Shown piece after piece: positions 15,702 to 23,767 of a DNA stretch of 41,619 nt (position 1 is its first letter; every line of letters begins with the position of its first letter). A program made the position numbers and the translations under genes. The DNA lies in contig NZ_BCPV01000033.1 of assembly GCF_001544135.1 (NCBI RefSeq), positions 1 to 41,619 on the forward strand. The letters run 5' to 3'. The DNA is from Geobacillus zalihae NBRC 101842 (GTDB taxonomy: Bacteria; Bacillota; Bacilli; Bacillales; Anoxybacillaceae). Below the pieces are notes generated by a model that had not been told where the DNA came from, ran no database searches, and saw only the letters and a program-made list of their open reading frames with translations.

Positions 15702-17133
15702 AGGGCAACGGACGGTCGTCATCATCGGCGGTGGCATTACCGGCTTGACGGCTGCTTACTACTTGCAAAAAGCGATTCGAGAGCAACGCCTCCCACTTGC
15801 ATGCAAACTTGTCGAGGCGACGCACCGGCTCGGCGGAAAAGTGCAGACGGTCGTCCGCGACGGTTTTGTCATTGAACGCGGTCCAGACTCGTTTTTGGCG
15901 CGGAAAACGAGCGCGTTTCGCCTTGTGAAGGAAGTCGGCCTTGAACATGAGATCGTTCATAACGCGACCGGAACATCGTACATTTTGGTCAACGGCAAAC
16001 TCTATCCCATTCCGGGCGGAGCGGTGATGGGCATTCCGACGCGCATCGCCCCGTTTTTAACGACCGGACTGTTTTCCCCGGCCGGCAAGCTGCGGGCGGC
16101 GCTTGACTTTGTGCTGCCGCCGGTGAAAGTCGATGGTGATATGCCGCTTGGCCGCTTCTTCCGCCGCCGCCTCGGCGATGAGGTGGTGGACAATCTCATC
16201 GAACCGCTACTTTCCGGCATTTACGCCGGCGACATTGATGAGATGAGCCTAATGGCGACGTTTCCACAGTTTTTTCAGCTTGAGCAAAAATACGGAAGCC
16301 TTGTCCGTGGAGCGAGACGAACGACGCCGAAAGAGCAAAAAGAGCGGAAAGGGGCGTTCCAGACGTTAAAAACGGGCTTGCAGTCGCTCGTTGATGAAGT
16401 GGAAAAACGGCTTGAGCCGGGCAGCGTCATCAAAGGGGTGCGTGTCGAGCGGATCGTTCGCACCGATTCGGCGTATCGGCTGCAACTGAGCACAGGAGAG
16501 GTGTGGGGGGCAGACGGCATCATCGTGACAACGCCGCATCATGTTGTGCCCGACATGTTCGCTGACTATCCGTTTTTCGCCCCGTTCCGTTCAGTGCCGC
16601 TGACGTCGGTGGCGACGGTGGCGCTCGCATTTCCGGAGGAGGCGATCCGCCAAGACATTGACGGCACCGGGTTTGTCGTTTCGCGCCGCAGCGATTACAC
16701 GATGACAGCGTGCACATGGACGCATAAAAAATGGCCGCACACCGCGCCGCCTGGCAAGGCGCTCTTGCGTTGCTACGTCGGGCGCCCGGGCGATGAGGAG
16801 ATCGTCGACCAACCTGATGATGAGATCGTCCGTGTTGTATTGGATGATTTAAATAAAGTGATGAACATCGCCGGCCAACCGGAGTTCGCCGTCATCTCGC
16901 GCTGGAAGCGGGCCATGCCGCAATACACGGTCGGGCACCGCGAGCGGCTGGCGAAGATTAAGGAGCAGATGGCGTCCGAGTTGCCGGGGGTGTTTTTGGC
17001 CGGCAGCTCATACGAAGGGCTCGGATTGCCGGATTGCATTGACCAAGGCGAAAAAGCGGTGCGTGACGTGCTTCTGTATTTGCAGCAAGCGCCAGTTCAA
17101 CAGACGTCCGATCTGTACAGCAGCGTCCGTTAA
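15694..17133 (+). CDS. hemY: Coproporphyrinogen III oxidase (HemY/CgoX)
   Basis: FAD enzyme that oxidises coproporphyrinogen III to coproporphyrin III. 479 residues. The N-terminal Rossmann motif [17 protein letters not shown] binds FAD, followed by [26 protein letters not shown], the signature of the protoporphyrinogen-oxidase fold. The C-terminal FAD contact is [24 protein letters not shown]. Start ATG 15694 overlaps the end of hemH, indicating coupled translation. No terminator is obvious right after it. The last enzyme of the branch, HemQ/ChdC, is not in the window. Confidence 0.95.
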   Translation: MNEGQRTVVIIGGGITGLTAAYYLQKAIREQRLPLACKLVEATHRLGGKVQTVVRDGFVIERGPDSFLARKTSAFRLVKEVGLEHEIVHNATGTSYILVNGKLYPIPGGAVMGIPTRIAPFLTTGLFSPAGKLRAALDFVLPPVKVDGDMPLGRFFRRRLGDEVVDNLIEPLLSGIYAGDIDEMSLMATFPQFFQLEQKYGSLVRGARRTTPKEQKERKGAFQTLKTGLQSLVDEVEKRLEPGSVIKGVRVERIVRTDSAYRLQLSTGEVWGADGIIVTTPHHVVPDMFADYPFFAPFRSVPLTSVATVALAFPEEAIRQDIDGTGFVVSRRSDYTMTACTWTHKKWPHTAPPGKALLRCYVGRPGDEEIVDQPDDEIVRVVLDDLNKVMNIAGQPEFAVISRWKRAMPQYTVGHRERLAKIKEQMASELPGVFLAGSSYEGLGLPDCIDQGEKAVRDVLLYLQQAPVQQTSDLYSSVR

Positions 17134-17371
17134 CCAACGGTTTTCCAACGCCCTGGTCCGTTCGCCGCTCACATTTGGACGTCGGTGCGGCCGCCCGCCG
17201 TTTGAAGCGAAAAGCAGCGGATGGCTGTTTGTCTCTTTTGGTTCGTGGAAGTGGTTTCCGCTGCAAAAGGGATGTGAAAAGAACGTGGGAGAAGCTTCAA
17301 CGGCGCTTCTACCCATTTGCTTGGAAAGGATGAGGGAGCAGGAAGAAATTCCGTCCCCAATGCGACGGCCC
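17134..17371. other. Gene-free stretch after hemY
   Basis: About 240 bases without a supported ORF, clear terminator or repeat. Reading frames through it lack an RBS and recognisable protein. It ends at the yhgD promoter. Confidence 0.5.
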
Positions 17372-17400
17372 TTTACATCCATGTTGTTTGATAGTATAAT
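17372..17400 (+). promoter_or_regulatory. SigA promoter of yhgD
   Basis: TTTACA (17372-17377), exactly 17 bases, then perfect TATAAT (17395-17400). Confidence 0.85.
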
Positions 17401-17410
17401 GGATACGGAT

Positions 17411-17433
17411 TGACCAAATTGTTCATTTAGTCA
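17411..17433 (+). promoter_or_regulatory. TetR-type operator O1 at yhgD
   Basis: Inverted repeat TGACCAAAT (17411-17419), 5 bases, ATTTAGTCA (17425-17433), half-sites matching 8 of 9. It lies at about +5 to +27 of the yhgD transcript, where a bound repressor would block initiation or escape: probable autoregulation. Confidence 0.7.
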
Positions 17434-17451
17434 GTTTGAAGGATGAGGAGT

Positions 17452-18024
17452 ATGGCAAGCGACCGCAAACGGCAAATCATCGAAGCGGCGGCCCAATCGT
17501 TTGCTGCCTTTGGCTACAAGGCGACGACGATGGAGCAGATCGCCAAGCTCGCCAACGTCGGCAAGGGGACGATCTATACGTTTTTTAAAAGCAAAGAGGA
17601 ACTGCTTGATGAAATCGTCTCCGGATTGATTATGGAAATCAAGGCGGAAGCGGAGCTGGCGATGGACTCGTCGCTGCCGTTTTCCGAAAACGTCCACCGC
17701 GCCTTGTACCGCATTTTGGAATTTCGCCAGCGCCATCAGCTGACGGCGAAGCTGCTTCAAGAAGTGCGCAATATCGGTACGGCGGCGGTGCAAGAAGTGC
17801 TTGCCAAACTGGACCGGGCAATGGTCGAGTTCATTCGGCAAAAAATTGATGCGGCGGTGGAAAAAGGGGAGATTCGTCCGTGCAATTCGGAAATTACGGC
17901 ATTTTTGATGCTCAAGACGTACATCGCCTTGATCGTCGATTGGGAAAAAGATCATGAACCGTTGACAAAAGAACAAATTGCTGAATTGTTTACGCTCTAT
18001 TTTTTGCAAGGATTGTCGAGATAG
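17452..18024 (+). CDS. yhgD: TetR/AcrR-family transcriptional regulator YhgD
   Basis: 190-residue repressor with an N-terminal helix-turn-helix (KRQIIEAAAQSFAAFGYKATTMEQIAKLANVGKGTIYTFF split across residues about 6-45, recognition helix VGKGTIYTFF) and a helical ligand-binding C-terminus. ATG 17452 is used because AAGGATGAGG lies upstream; ATG-like codon 17443 falls directly on the RBS. It is preceded by operator O1 and followed, after 72 bases, by the yhgE remnant carrying a related operator, so it likely controlled itself and yhgE. The ligand is unknown. Confidence 0.92.
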   Translation: MASDRKRQIIEAAAQSFAAFGYKATTMEQIAKLANVGKGTIYTFFKSKEELLDEIVSGLIMEIKAEAELAMDSSLPFSENVHRALYRILEFRQRHQLTAKLLQEVRNIGTAAVQEVLAKLDRAMVEFIRQKIDAAVEKGEIRPCNSEITAFLMLKTYIALIVDWEKDHEPLTKEQIAELFTLYFLQGLSR

Positions 18025-18049
18025 ATGATCCTCTTTTTTTGTTGGAAAT

Positions 18050-18072
18050 TGACCATGCGGACAATTTGGTCA
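18050..18072 (+). promoter_or_regulatory. TetR-type operator O2 before the yhgE remnant
   Basis: TGACCATGC (18050-18058), 5 bases, ATTTGGTCA (18064-18072). The right half is the exact reverse complement of the left half of O1, and the 9-5-9 layout is the same. It lies 24 bases before the yhgE start codon. Confidence 0.65.
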
Positions 18073-18096
18073 TCTGTACAAAGGAGGGAGCGCCAT

Positions 18097-18515
18097 ATGC
18101 TGCGAAAAGAGCTGCGGGCCATCGTGCTCCGCCCGAATTTGCTTGGCATTTGTTCACTTGGATCATCAGCATAACATTTATGATGATTGTTCAATTCCTT
18201 GTCACCGTGTTTGACAACTCAGGCCGGTTTCTTGCCATTTTGCTATTGATTGCCCAGCTAGTTGGAAGCGCCGGCACGTATCCGATTGAGCTCGTTCCGG
18301 GTGCGTTGCAGTCGCTTCATCCGTGGCTGCCGATGACCCATGCGATCCGTGGGTTGCGAGCAGTCATTTCAAGCGGCGATTTCTTGGTCATGTGGAAGGA
18401 AGCTGCGATATTGCTTGCGACAGCCGCGGTCTTTGCCTTGGCGACGCTCGTGTATTTTCTCCTTCGGTATCGCCGCCGTTATGCGGTATGGACGGAAACA
18501 GCGGCTCAAACGTGA
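18097..18515 (+). pseudogene. yhgE: yhgE remnant, internal deletion and frameshift
   Basis: The true 5' end survives: AAGGAGGGAG is 8 bases before ATG 18097, reading MLRKELRAIVLRPNLLG, a plausible YhgE/Pip-type cytoplasmic head. It stops at 18174. From about 18145 another frame reads WHLFTWIISITFMMIVQFLVTV, then TYPIELVPGALQSLHPWLPMTHAIRGLRAVIS and three membrane helices, the ABC-2-like C-terminus of YhgE. Family members are about 700-780 residues, so some 600 codons of membrane/extracellular middle are gone and the frame changed at the join near 18138-18150. RBS and operator remain. Alternatively, the C-terminal part might be expressed from ATG 18180, but it has no RBS. Confidence 0.8.
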
Positions 18516-18537
18516 TGATTGAACCATGCCGTCTCGA

Positions 18538-18567
18538 AGGCGTCCTAAAAAGATTGGGACGCCTTTT
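18538..18567 (+). terminator. Terminator after the yhgE remnant
   Basis: AGGCGTCC pairs with GGACGCCT, followed by TTTT. It still closes the yhgD-yhgE unit. Confidence 0.88.
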
Positions 18568-18690
18568 TGCATTGGCCAATATCGGAATCAAACAACAGAT
18601 GGAATTAAAACCATTTTCTAGGACGAGGGATTGCTTTTTGCGGATGGGCCGCCATTAGAACGTTGTGTGTGATGGCGCCCCTGAGATTGG

Positions 18691-18720
18691 CAAAAAAAAA
18701 ATGCCTCTTAGCTGGAGGCA
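18691..18720 (-). terminator. Terminator of yhfH (minus strand)
   Basis: TGCCTC (18702-18707) pairs with GAGGCA (18715-18720). On the minus strand nine T follow after one base (A run 18692-18701). The 85 bases between it and the yhfH stop hold no ORF. Confidence 0.8.
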
Positions 18721-18807
18721 GTCAAAAGAAAAGGCAGGCTGCATTAGGGAACAGCCAAACGCCGGCGGGGCAGCCGACGTCGTGACGCAAGAAGGTATTC
18801 CGCTTAC

Positions 18808-18945
18808 CTAGTGGCGGTAAGCGGCGCCAAGGCAATCAGAACATGTGTTGCCGTAGCATTCATGCTGCTCGTCAATCTCTTTGCCGCAGTGCGTACATTT
18901 TTTAGGTGGCAAGTTTCTGAAAAATTCCAACACTTTCATCAACAT
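18808..18945 (-). CDS. yhfH: YhfH-type zinc-finger micro-protein (45 aa)
   Basis: Minus-strand ORF with GGAGGGG 6 bases before ATG 18945. The 45-residue product begins MLMKVLEFFRNLPPKKC and carries cysteines at 17, 20, 30, 35 and 38 (CTHCGKEI...HECYGNTCSDC), a compact zinc-ribbon-like arrangement. This matches the YhfH family of Bacillaceae, and in B. subtilis yhfH also neighbours yhfI. Molecular role unknown. The stop codon lies at the edge of a 9-bp hairpin (18800-18808/18816-18824). Divergent from yhfI. Confidence 0.9.
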   Translation of the reverse strand: MLMKVLEFFRNLPPKKCTHCGKEIDEQHECYGNTCSDCLGAAYRH

Positions 18946-18975
18946 TCCGATCCCCTCCGTTGTCTTGGTAATTTT

Positions 18976-19005
18976 ATTGTATTATAACACATAACAAAAT
19001 GTCAA
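18976..19005 (-). promoter_or_regulatory. SigA promoter of yhfH (minus strand)
   Basis: On the minus strand: perfect TTGACA (19000-19005), 18 bases, TACAAT (18976-18981). Confidence 0.75.
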
Positions 19006-19096
19006 TATGTGTTTTAAAACAAAAATCAACAAAGATGAAAAAATAGGCGCGGTTGTGTATGATGAAGACAAAACGAATGGAAGGAGAGAACCGAAA

Positions 19097-19831
19097 ATGA
19101 AAGTGACGGTCATCGGCTATTGGGGAGGGTTCCCGGCCTCCAATGAAGCGACATCGGCGTATTTGTTCGAGCATGACGGATTTTGCCTGCTCGTTGATTG
19201 CGGCAGCGGGGCGCTTGCCAAGCTGCAAAACTATACGGCTGTGGAAAACTTAGATGCGGTCATCATCTCCCATTACCATTACGACCATATCGCCGACATC
19301 GGCCCGCTCCAATACGCGCGTCTCATTCATAAAAATTTGGGAGCTGACCTTCCCGTCTTGCCGATTTACGGCCATGTGGAAGACGAGGCGGCGTTTTCCC
19401 GCTTGACGCACAGCGGCATTACGGAAGGAATTGCCTATGACCCGAATGGGACGCTGGCTGTTGGACCGTTTTCGATCACATTTATGAAAACAGTCCATCC
19501 GGTGCCATGCTACGCGATGCGCATTACTGCCGGCGGCAAGACGGTTGTTTATACGGCCGATTCAAGCTATATACCGGAGTTTCTTCCGTTTGCCAAAGGA
19601 GCCGACTTGCTCATTTGCGAGTGCAACTTTTACGCTGGGCAAAACGCGGCGCCGGCTGGGCATATGACGAGCGAGGAGGCGGCGGCCATCGCAGAGGGAG
19701 CACGTGTCGGAGAATTATGGTTGACGCATTTGCCACACGTTGGCCGGCACGAGCAGCTGGTTGAGGAGGCTGGCCGGACGTTCCGCGGTGTCATCCGCCT
19801 CGCCCGCACCGGCCTAACATGGGCGCAATAG
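19097..19831 (+). CDS. yhfI: Metallo-beta-lactamase-fold hydrolase YhfI
   Basis: Cytoplasmic 244-residue enzyme of the metallo-beta-lactamase fold, near the RNase Z/arylsulfatase-like branch. The metal motif HYHYDH (VIISHYHYDHIADIG, residues about 56-70), TVHPVPCYAMRI, YTADSSY and the final LTHLPH are visible. Substrate unknown. ATG 19097 has AAGGAGAG 10 bases upstream and gives MKVTVIGYWGGFPASNEATS, the family start; the frame is open back to 19007. Terminator follows. Confidence 0.9.
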   Translation: MKVTVIGYWGGFPASNEATSAYLFEHDGFCLLVDCGSGALAKLQNYTAVENLDAVIISHYHYDHIADIGPLQYARLIHKNLGADLPVLPIYGHVEDEAAFSRLTHSGITEGIAYDPNGTLAVGPFSITFMKTVHPVPCYAMRITAGGKTVVYTADSSYIPEFLPFAKGADLLICECNFYAGQNAAPAGHMTSEEAAAIAEGARVGELWLTHLPHVGRHEQLVEEAGRTFRGVIRLARTGLTWAQ

Positions 19832-19845
19832 GCCAAAATAAGAGA

Positions 19846-19892
19846 GAGCAGCAAAGGAAACGCTTTCCCTTGCCCTTTGCTGTTCTTTTTTT
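19846..19892 (+). terminator. Terminator of yhfI
   Basis: GAGCAGCAAAGG pairs with CCTTTGCTGTTC (12 bp, one G-U), followed by eight T. Its right arm and T-run contain the lcfB promoter. Confidence 0.85.
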
Positions 19893-19898
19893 TATAAT
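19870..19898 (+). promoter_or_regulatory. SigA promoter of lcfB inside the yhfI terminator
   Basis: TTGCCC (19870-19875), exactly 17 bases, perfect TATAAT (19893-19898). The -35 sits in the loop side of the terminator hairpin and the -10 at the end of its T-run. Confidence 0.7.
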
Positions 19899-19929
19899 GG
19901 ATATAGTTCGAATTTTTTTATTTATAAAA

Positions 19930-19947
19930 TGAATGGTCATTCATTCA
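19930..19947 (+). promoter_or_regulatory. FadR-type operator of lcfB
   Basis: TGAATGG-TCAT-TCATTCA matches the Bacillus FadR (YsiA) box TGAATGA-N4-TCATTCA except for one base. It lies downstream of the start of transcription, 20 bases before the lcfB start, so bound FadR would act as a block and long-chain acyl-CoA would relieve it. Confidence 0.8.
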
Positions 19948-19967
19948 TTTTGGGGGGAGGAGCGTAT

Positions 19968-21512
19968 ATGAACGTCACGGCGCGGTTGGCGCAAATCGCG
20001 AAGCAGTTGCCGGACAAGGAAGCGTATGTGTTTAGGGAAGAGCGGTGCACGTATCAACAATTGGATGAAGCCATTTCCCGATTTGCCGACGGATTGGCGC
20101 GGCTTGGCATTCGCCGAGGCGACCATATTGCCTTGTTGCTTGGCAATTCGCCGCAGTTCGTCATCGGCTTGTACGGGGCGCTGCGGCTTGGGGCGACCGT
20201 CATTCCGATCAATCCCATCTACACGCCCGAGGAAATTTCTTATATTTTGCACAACGGCGACGTCAAGGCGGTGATCGGCCTTGACTTGCTCGCTCCGTTG
20301 TTTGTGGAGGCGAAGAAGCGGCTTCCGCTGCTCGAGCATGCGATCGTTTGTGAAACACCGGAAGGGAAGGAAAAAGGCATTTCCCTGTCGGAAGGAATGA
20401 AATCGTTTGCAGAAGTGTTGGCGGACGGCAGCCGGGATTTTACCGGCCCTGAACTGGGTGATGACGATGTCGCCGTCATTTTGTACACATCGGGGACGAC
20501 CGGCAAGCCGAAAGGGGCGATGCTCACTCATAAAAACATATACAGCAATGCCCAAGATACGGCCGATTATTTAGGCATCAATGAAAATGACCGCATCATC
20601 GCTGCGCTGCCGATGTTTCATGTGTTTTGCCTGACCGTGGCGCTCAACGCCCCGCTAATGAACGGCGGGACGGTGCTCATTATGCCAAAGTTCAGTCCAG
20701 CAAAGTTGTTTCAGCTGGCCCGAGAGGAAAAAGCGACGATTTTTGCCGGCGTGCCGACGATGTACAATTTCCTTTATCAGTACGAAGGTGGAAGCGCGGA
20801 CGATTTGCGGACGCTCCGCCTTTGCATCTCAGGAGGCGCTTCAATGCCGGTCGCTTTGCTTGAAAACTTTGAGAAAAAGTTCAACGTCATCATTTCAGAA
20901 GGATATGGGCTTTCGGAGGCGTCCCCTGTCACCTGTTTCAATCCTCTTGATCGGCCGCGCAAGCCTGGTTCGATCGGAACGAACATTAAAAATGTTGAAA
21001 ATAAGGTCGTCAACGAGTACGGCGAGGAAGTGCCCGTCGGCGAAGTCGGAGAGCTTGTCGTTCGCGGGCCAAACGTTATGAAAGGGTATTACAAAATGCC
21101 GGAAGAAACAGCGGCTGCCTTGCGCGACGGTTGGCTGCACACCGGTGATTTGGCGCGCATGGACGAGGAGGGCTATTTCTATATCGTCGACCGAAAGAAA
21201 GAGATGATTATCGTCGGCGGCTACAACGTGTATCCGCGCGAAGTCGAAGAAGTGCTGTACAGCCATCCAGATGTCGTGGAAGCCGCCGTGATCGGCGTGC
21301 CGGACCCGGACTACGGCGAAGCGGTGCGGGCGTATGTCGTCTCGAAAAATCCGGAGTTGACGGAAGCAGAGCTCATTGCTTACTGCCGTGAGCGGTTGGC
21401 AAAATATAAAGTGCCGAGCGCGATTGACTTTTTGGACGAGCTGCCGAAAAATGCGACAGGAAAAATTTTGCGAAGAGCGTTAAAAGAGCGGCTCGCGTCT
21501 TCCCATGCTTGA
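19968..21512 (+). CDS. lcfB: Long-chain fatty-acid-CoA ligase (LcfB/YhfL)
   Basis: AMP-forming acyl-CoA synthetase that activates long-chain fatty acids for beta-oxidation. 514 residues. ATP-binding P-loop-like motif [12 protein letters not shown] begins at Y173. [36 protein letters not shown] (hinge) and the catalytic Lys in [12 protein letters not shown] near the C-terminus follow. ATG 19968 has GGGGGGAGGAG 6 bases upstream; the frame opened earlier at 19929 would start inside the operator. Monocistronic, with its own promoter, FadR-like operator and terminator. Confidence 0.95.
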   Translation: MNVTARLAQIAKQLPDKEAYVFREERCTYQQLDEAISRFADGLARLGIRRGDHIALLLGNSPQFVIGLYGALRLGATVIPINPIYTPEEISYILHNGDVKAVIGLDLLAPLFVEAKKRLPLLEHAIVCETPEGKEKGISLSEGMKSFAEVLADGSRDFTGPELGDDDVAVILYTSGTTGKPKGAMLTHKNIYSNAQDTADYLGINENDRIIAALPMFHVFCLTVALNAPLMNGGTVLIMPKFSPAKLFQLAREEKATIFAGVPTMYNFLYQYEGGSADDLRTLRLCISGGASMPVALLENFEKKFNVIISEGYGLSEASPVTCFNPLDRPRKPGSIGTNIKNVENKVVNEYGEEVPVGEVGELVVRGPNVMKGYYKMPEETAAALRDGWLHTGDLARMDEEGYFYIVDRKKEMIIVGGYNVYPREVEEVLYSHPDVVEAAVIGVPDPDYGEAVRAYVVSKNPELTEAELIAYCRERLAKYKVPSAIDFLDELPKNATGKILRRALKERLASSHA

Positions 21513-21513
21513 T

Positions 21514-21546
21514 GGTGCTGAATTTTCAGCACCTTTTCTTTTTTTT
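21514..21546 (+). terminator. Terminator of lcfB
   Basis: GGTGCTGAA pairs perfectly with TTCAGCACC, followed by TTTTCTTTTTT; the stem starts one base after the stop codon. Confidence 0.93.
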
Positions 21547-21556
21547 GAATAGTATA

Positions 21557-21617
21557 TTGAAAACAAGTAGATAAATTTATATAATTTAACACATAAAAGT
21601 TTAAAAGGACTAAACTT
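21557..21617 (+). promoter_or_regulatory. Promoter and inverted repeat of the ABC importer operon
   Basis: TTGAAA (21557-21562), 17 bases, TATAAT (21580-21585) is a good SigA promoter. The inverted repeat AAGTTTA (21597-21603), 7 bases, TAAACTT (21611-21617) sits at the start of the transcript, as expected for an operator. The leader of under 50 bases is too short for a T-box or attenuator. Confidence 0.7.
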
Positions 21618-21639
21618 CTCTACATAGGGGGATGGGATC

Positions 21640-22647
21640 ATGGGCCAATCGATTCGGCGGTTCGCCGCGGTGTGTGCAGCCGGCTTTTTGTTGCTTGGCG
21701 GCTGCGGCGGCGCGAAAGAGACGGGAAGCAGCCAGGGAAGCGGCGGGAAGAGCGGGAAAGAAAAGACGTACAAAATCGGCGTGACGCAAATTGTCGAGCA
21801 TCCATCGCTCGATGCGGCGCGCAAGGGATTCCAGCAGGCGTTAAAAGACAAAGGGCTGTCCGTTGAGTATGACGTGCAAATCGCCCAAGGCGACCAAAGC
21901 AACAACCAAACGATCGCCAATAATTTTGTTTCGGACGGCGTCGACTTGATTTTTGCCAACTCAACGCCAAGCGCGCAGGCGGCGCTCAATGCGACAAAAG
22001 ACATTCCGATCGTGTTCACGTCGGTGACCGACCCAGTCGGCGCGCAGCTTGTCCAATCGATGGAAAAGCCGGGCGGCAATGTGACGGGAACGACCGATAC
22101 CCACCCGGAGGCCATTCCAAAAACGGTGCAATTTATTGACAAATATATCAAAGGCAACCGCGTCGGCATGGTCTACAACGCCGGCGAACAAAACTCCGTC
22201 GCTCAAATCGAGCAGGTGAAAAAGGCGATGCAAGGAACCGATTTGCAAATGGTCCCGGTGTCCGTATCGACATCAGCAGAGGTGAAGCAGGCGACCGAGT
22301 CGCTCGTCGGCAAAGTCGATTGTCTGTACATCATCACCGACAACACGGTCGTCTCGGCGCTCGAGTCGGTGATCCAGGTGGCGAATGAGCACGACATTCC
22401 GCTTTTTGTCGGTGAACTCGATTCCGTCAAGCGCGGCGGTTTTGCGGCGTACGGGTTTGACTATTATGACATCGGCTACGAAGCGGGGGAAATGGCGGCG
22501 CAAATTTTGCAAGACGGCAAAAAGCCAGCCGATTTGCCGGTGCAATATCCACAAAAATTGAAGCTTGTCATCAATAAAAAAGCAGCGCAAGAAATGGGCA
22601 TCAAGCTCAATCCAGAATGGGATTCCATTGCGGAATATATTGAATAA
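21640..22647 (+). CDS. ABC transporter substrate-binding lipoprotein, TrpX-type
   Basis: Extracellular binding lipoprotein of the ABC_sub_bind family (PF04392-like; TrpX of streptococci is a member). 335 residues. Signal peptide with lipobox L-G-G-C near residue 25, then a Gly/Ser/Lys linker. Next comes a periplasmic-binding fold: YKIGVTQIVEHPSLDAARKGFQQAL, VDLIFANSTPSAQAALNATKDIPIVFTSVTDPVGA split by short spacers, and DCLYIITDNTVVSALESV. ATG 21640 has GGGGGA 7 bases upstream. The substrate could be an aromatic amino acid or another small molecule; sequence alone does not decide. Confidence 0.88.
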   Translation: MGQSIRRFAAVCAAGFLLLGGCGGAKETGSSQGSGGKSGKEKTYKIGVTQIVEHPSLDAARKGFQQALKDKGLSVEYDVQIAQGDQSNNQTIANNFVSDGVDLIFANSTPSAQAALNATKDIPIVFTSVTDPVGAQLVQSMEKPGGNVTGTTDTHPEAIPKTVQFIDKYIKGNRVGMVYNAGEQNSVAQIEQVKKAMQGTDLQMVPVSVSTSAEVKQATESLVGKVDCLYIITDNTVVSALESVIQVANEHDIPLFVGELDSVKRGGFAAYGFDYYDIGYEAGEMAAQILQDGKKPADLPVQYPQKLKLVINKKAAQEMGIKLNPEWDSIAEYIE

Positions 22648-22649
22648 GC

Positions 22650-22680
22650 GGCCGTCCCTCCTTCGATGAAGGAGGGGGCC
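22650..22680 (+). other. Intercistronic hairpin after the binding-protein gene
   Basis: GGCCGTCCCTCCTTC pairs with GAAGGAGGGGGCC across a GAT loop, with no T-run after it. Such hairpins between binding-protein and permease genes usually stabilise the upstream mRNA and raise the binding-protein yield. Confidence 0.6.
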
Positions 22681-22762
22681 AAAAAAGCAGGGAAAGTGCG
22701 TTTTGGCGCGCAACGTGCCACATGCGCCTTCGGTGTGTTTCCGAAAAGGTAGGTGAAAAGCT

Positions 22763-23767
22763 GTGTGGACAGCGATGTTCAGTTCCGTCGAAGCCGGCTT
22801 GATTTACGCCGTGATGGCGCTCGGCGTCTATCTATCGTTTCGCATTTTGGATTTTCCCGATCTGACGGTTGACGGCAGCTTCGTCACCGGCGCGTCTGTC
22901 GCCGCCGTGCTCATTGTCAATGGAGCCAACCCGTTTGCCGCCTCAGCCGCGGCGCTTTTGGCCGGCTTTGCCGCCGGGGTGTTGACTGGGCTTTTGCATA
23001 CGAAAGGGAAAATCAATCCACTGTTATCCGGCATTTTAATGATGATCGCTTTGTATTCGATCAATTTGCGCATTATGGGCAAATCGAACGTTCCGCTGTT
23101 GCAGCAGGAAACGGTCATCACAAAAATCACCGCCGCCTGGCGGCAAGCCGGATTGGATGCGGCGCTCAACCGACTTGTTTCCTTCACCGGCTTTGCGCCG
23201 CGGACATGGGCGGTGCTTGTGTCAATGGCGATTGTCGCGCTAATGGTCAAAGGGCTGTTGGATTGGCTGCTGAAAACAGAAGTGGGGATCGCCTTGCGGG
23301 CAACTGGAGACAACAAGCCGATGGTGGCGAGCTTTTCCGCCAACACCGATTGGTTGATCGTGTTTGGCCTTGGGCTGTCGAACGCACTTGTGGCGCTTTC
23401 CGGAGCGCTCGTCGCCCAGTACGGCGGATTCAGCGACGTCGGGATGGGAATCGGGATGATCGTTATTGGGCTCGCTTCCGTCATCATCGGGGAGGCTTTG
23501 TTTGGCGCCCGTTCGGTCGCACGCGCGACGTGGGCGGTCATCGGCGGCGCCATCGTCTATCGCCTCATTTTGGCGCTTGCGTTGCGCGTCGAGTTTTTGG
23601 AGACGGGCGATGTGAAATTGATTACTGCGCTCATTGTGATGATGGCGCTCGTCGTGCCCAACACGTTGGCGGCGCAAAAAGAACGGCAGAGGAAAAAGCG
23701 GAGGGTGCGGCAGTTGGAGAGGGGGGAAACCGTTGCTGGAGCTGAAACGAATTACAAAAGTGTTTAA
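22763..23767 (+). CDS. ABC transporter permease, TrpY-type
   Basis: Inner-membrane permease of 334 residues with about eight to nine hydrophobic segments, of the branched-chain-amino-acid-type permease fold. It opens MWTAMFSSVEAGLIYAVMALGVYLSFRI; DFPDLTVDGSFVTGASVAA and EVGIALRATGDNKPM (the EAA-like contact with the ATPase) are visible. The C-terminal tail is strongly basic (KERQRKKRRVRQLERGE). Start is GTG 22763 with AGGTG 8 bases upstream; ATG 22775 is possible. It overlaps the ATPase gene by 35 bases. Confidence 0.87.
   Translation: MWTAMFSSVEAGLIYAVMALGVYLSFRILDFPDLTVDGSFVTGASVAAVLIVNGANPFAASAAALLAGFAAGVLTGLLHTKGKINPLLSGILMMIALYSINLRIMGKSNVPLLQQETVITKITAAWRQAGLDAALNRLVSFTGFAPRTWAVLVSMAIVALMVKGLLDWLLKTEVGIALRATGDNKPMVASFSANTDWLIVFGLGLSNALVALSGALVAQYGGFSDVGMGIGMIVIGLASVIIGEALFGARSVARATWAVIGGAIVYRLILALALRVEFLETGDVKLITALIVMMALVVPNTLAAQKERQRKKRRVRQLERGETVAGAETNYKSV

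Noticed and set aside
17134-17371. Small gene or attenuator between hemY and yhgD
   Set aside because: Frames lack RBS and motifs; no strong hairpin with a T-run.
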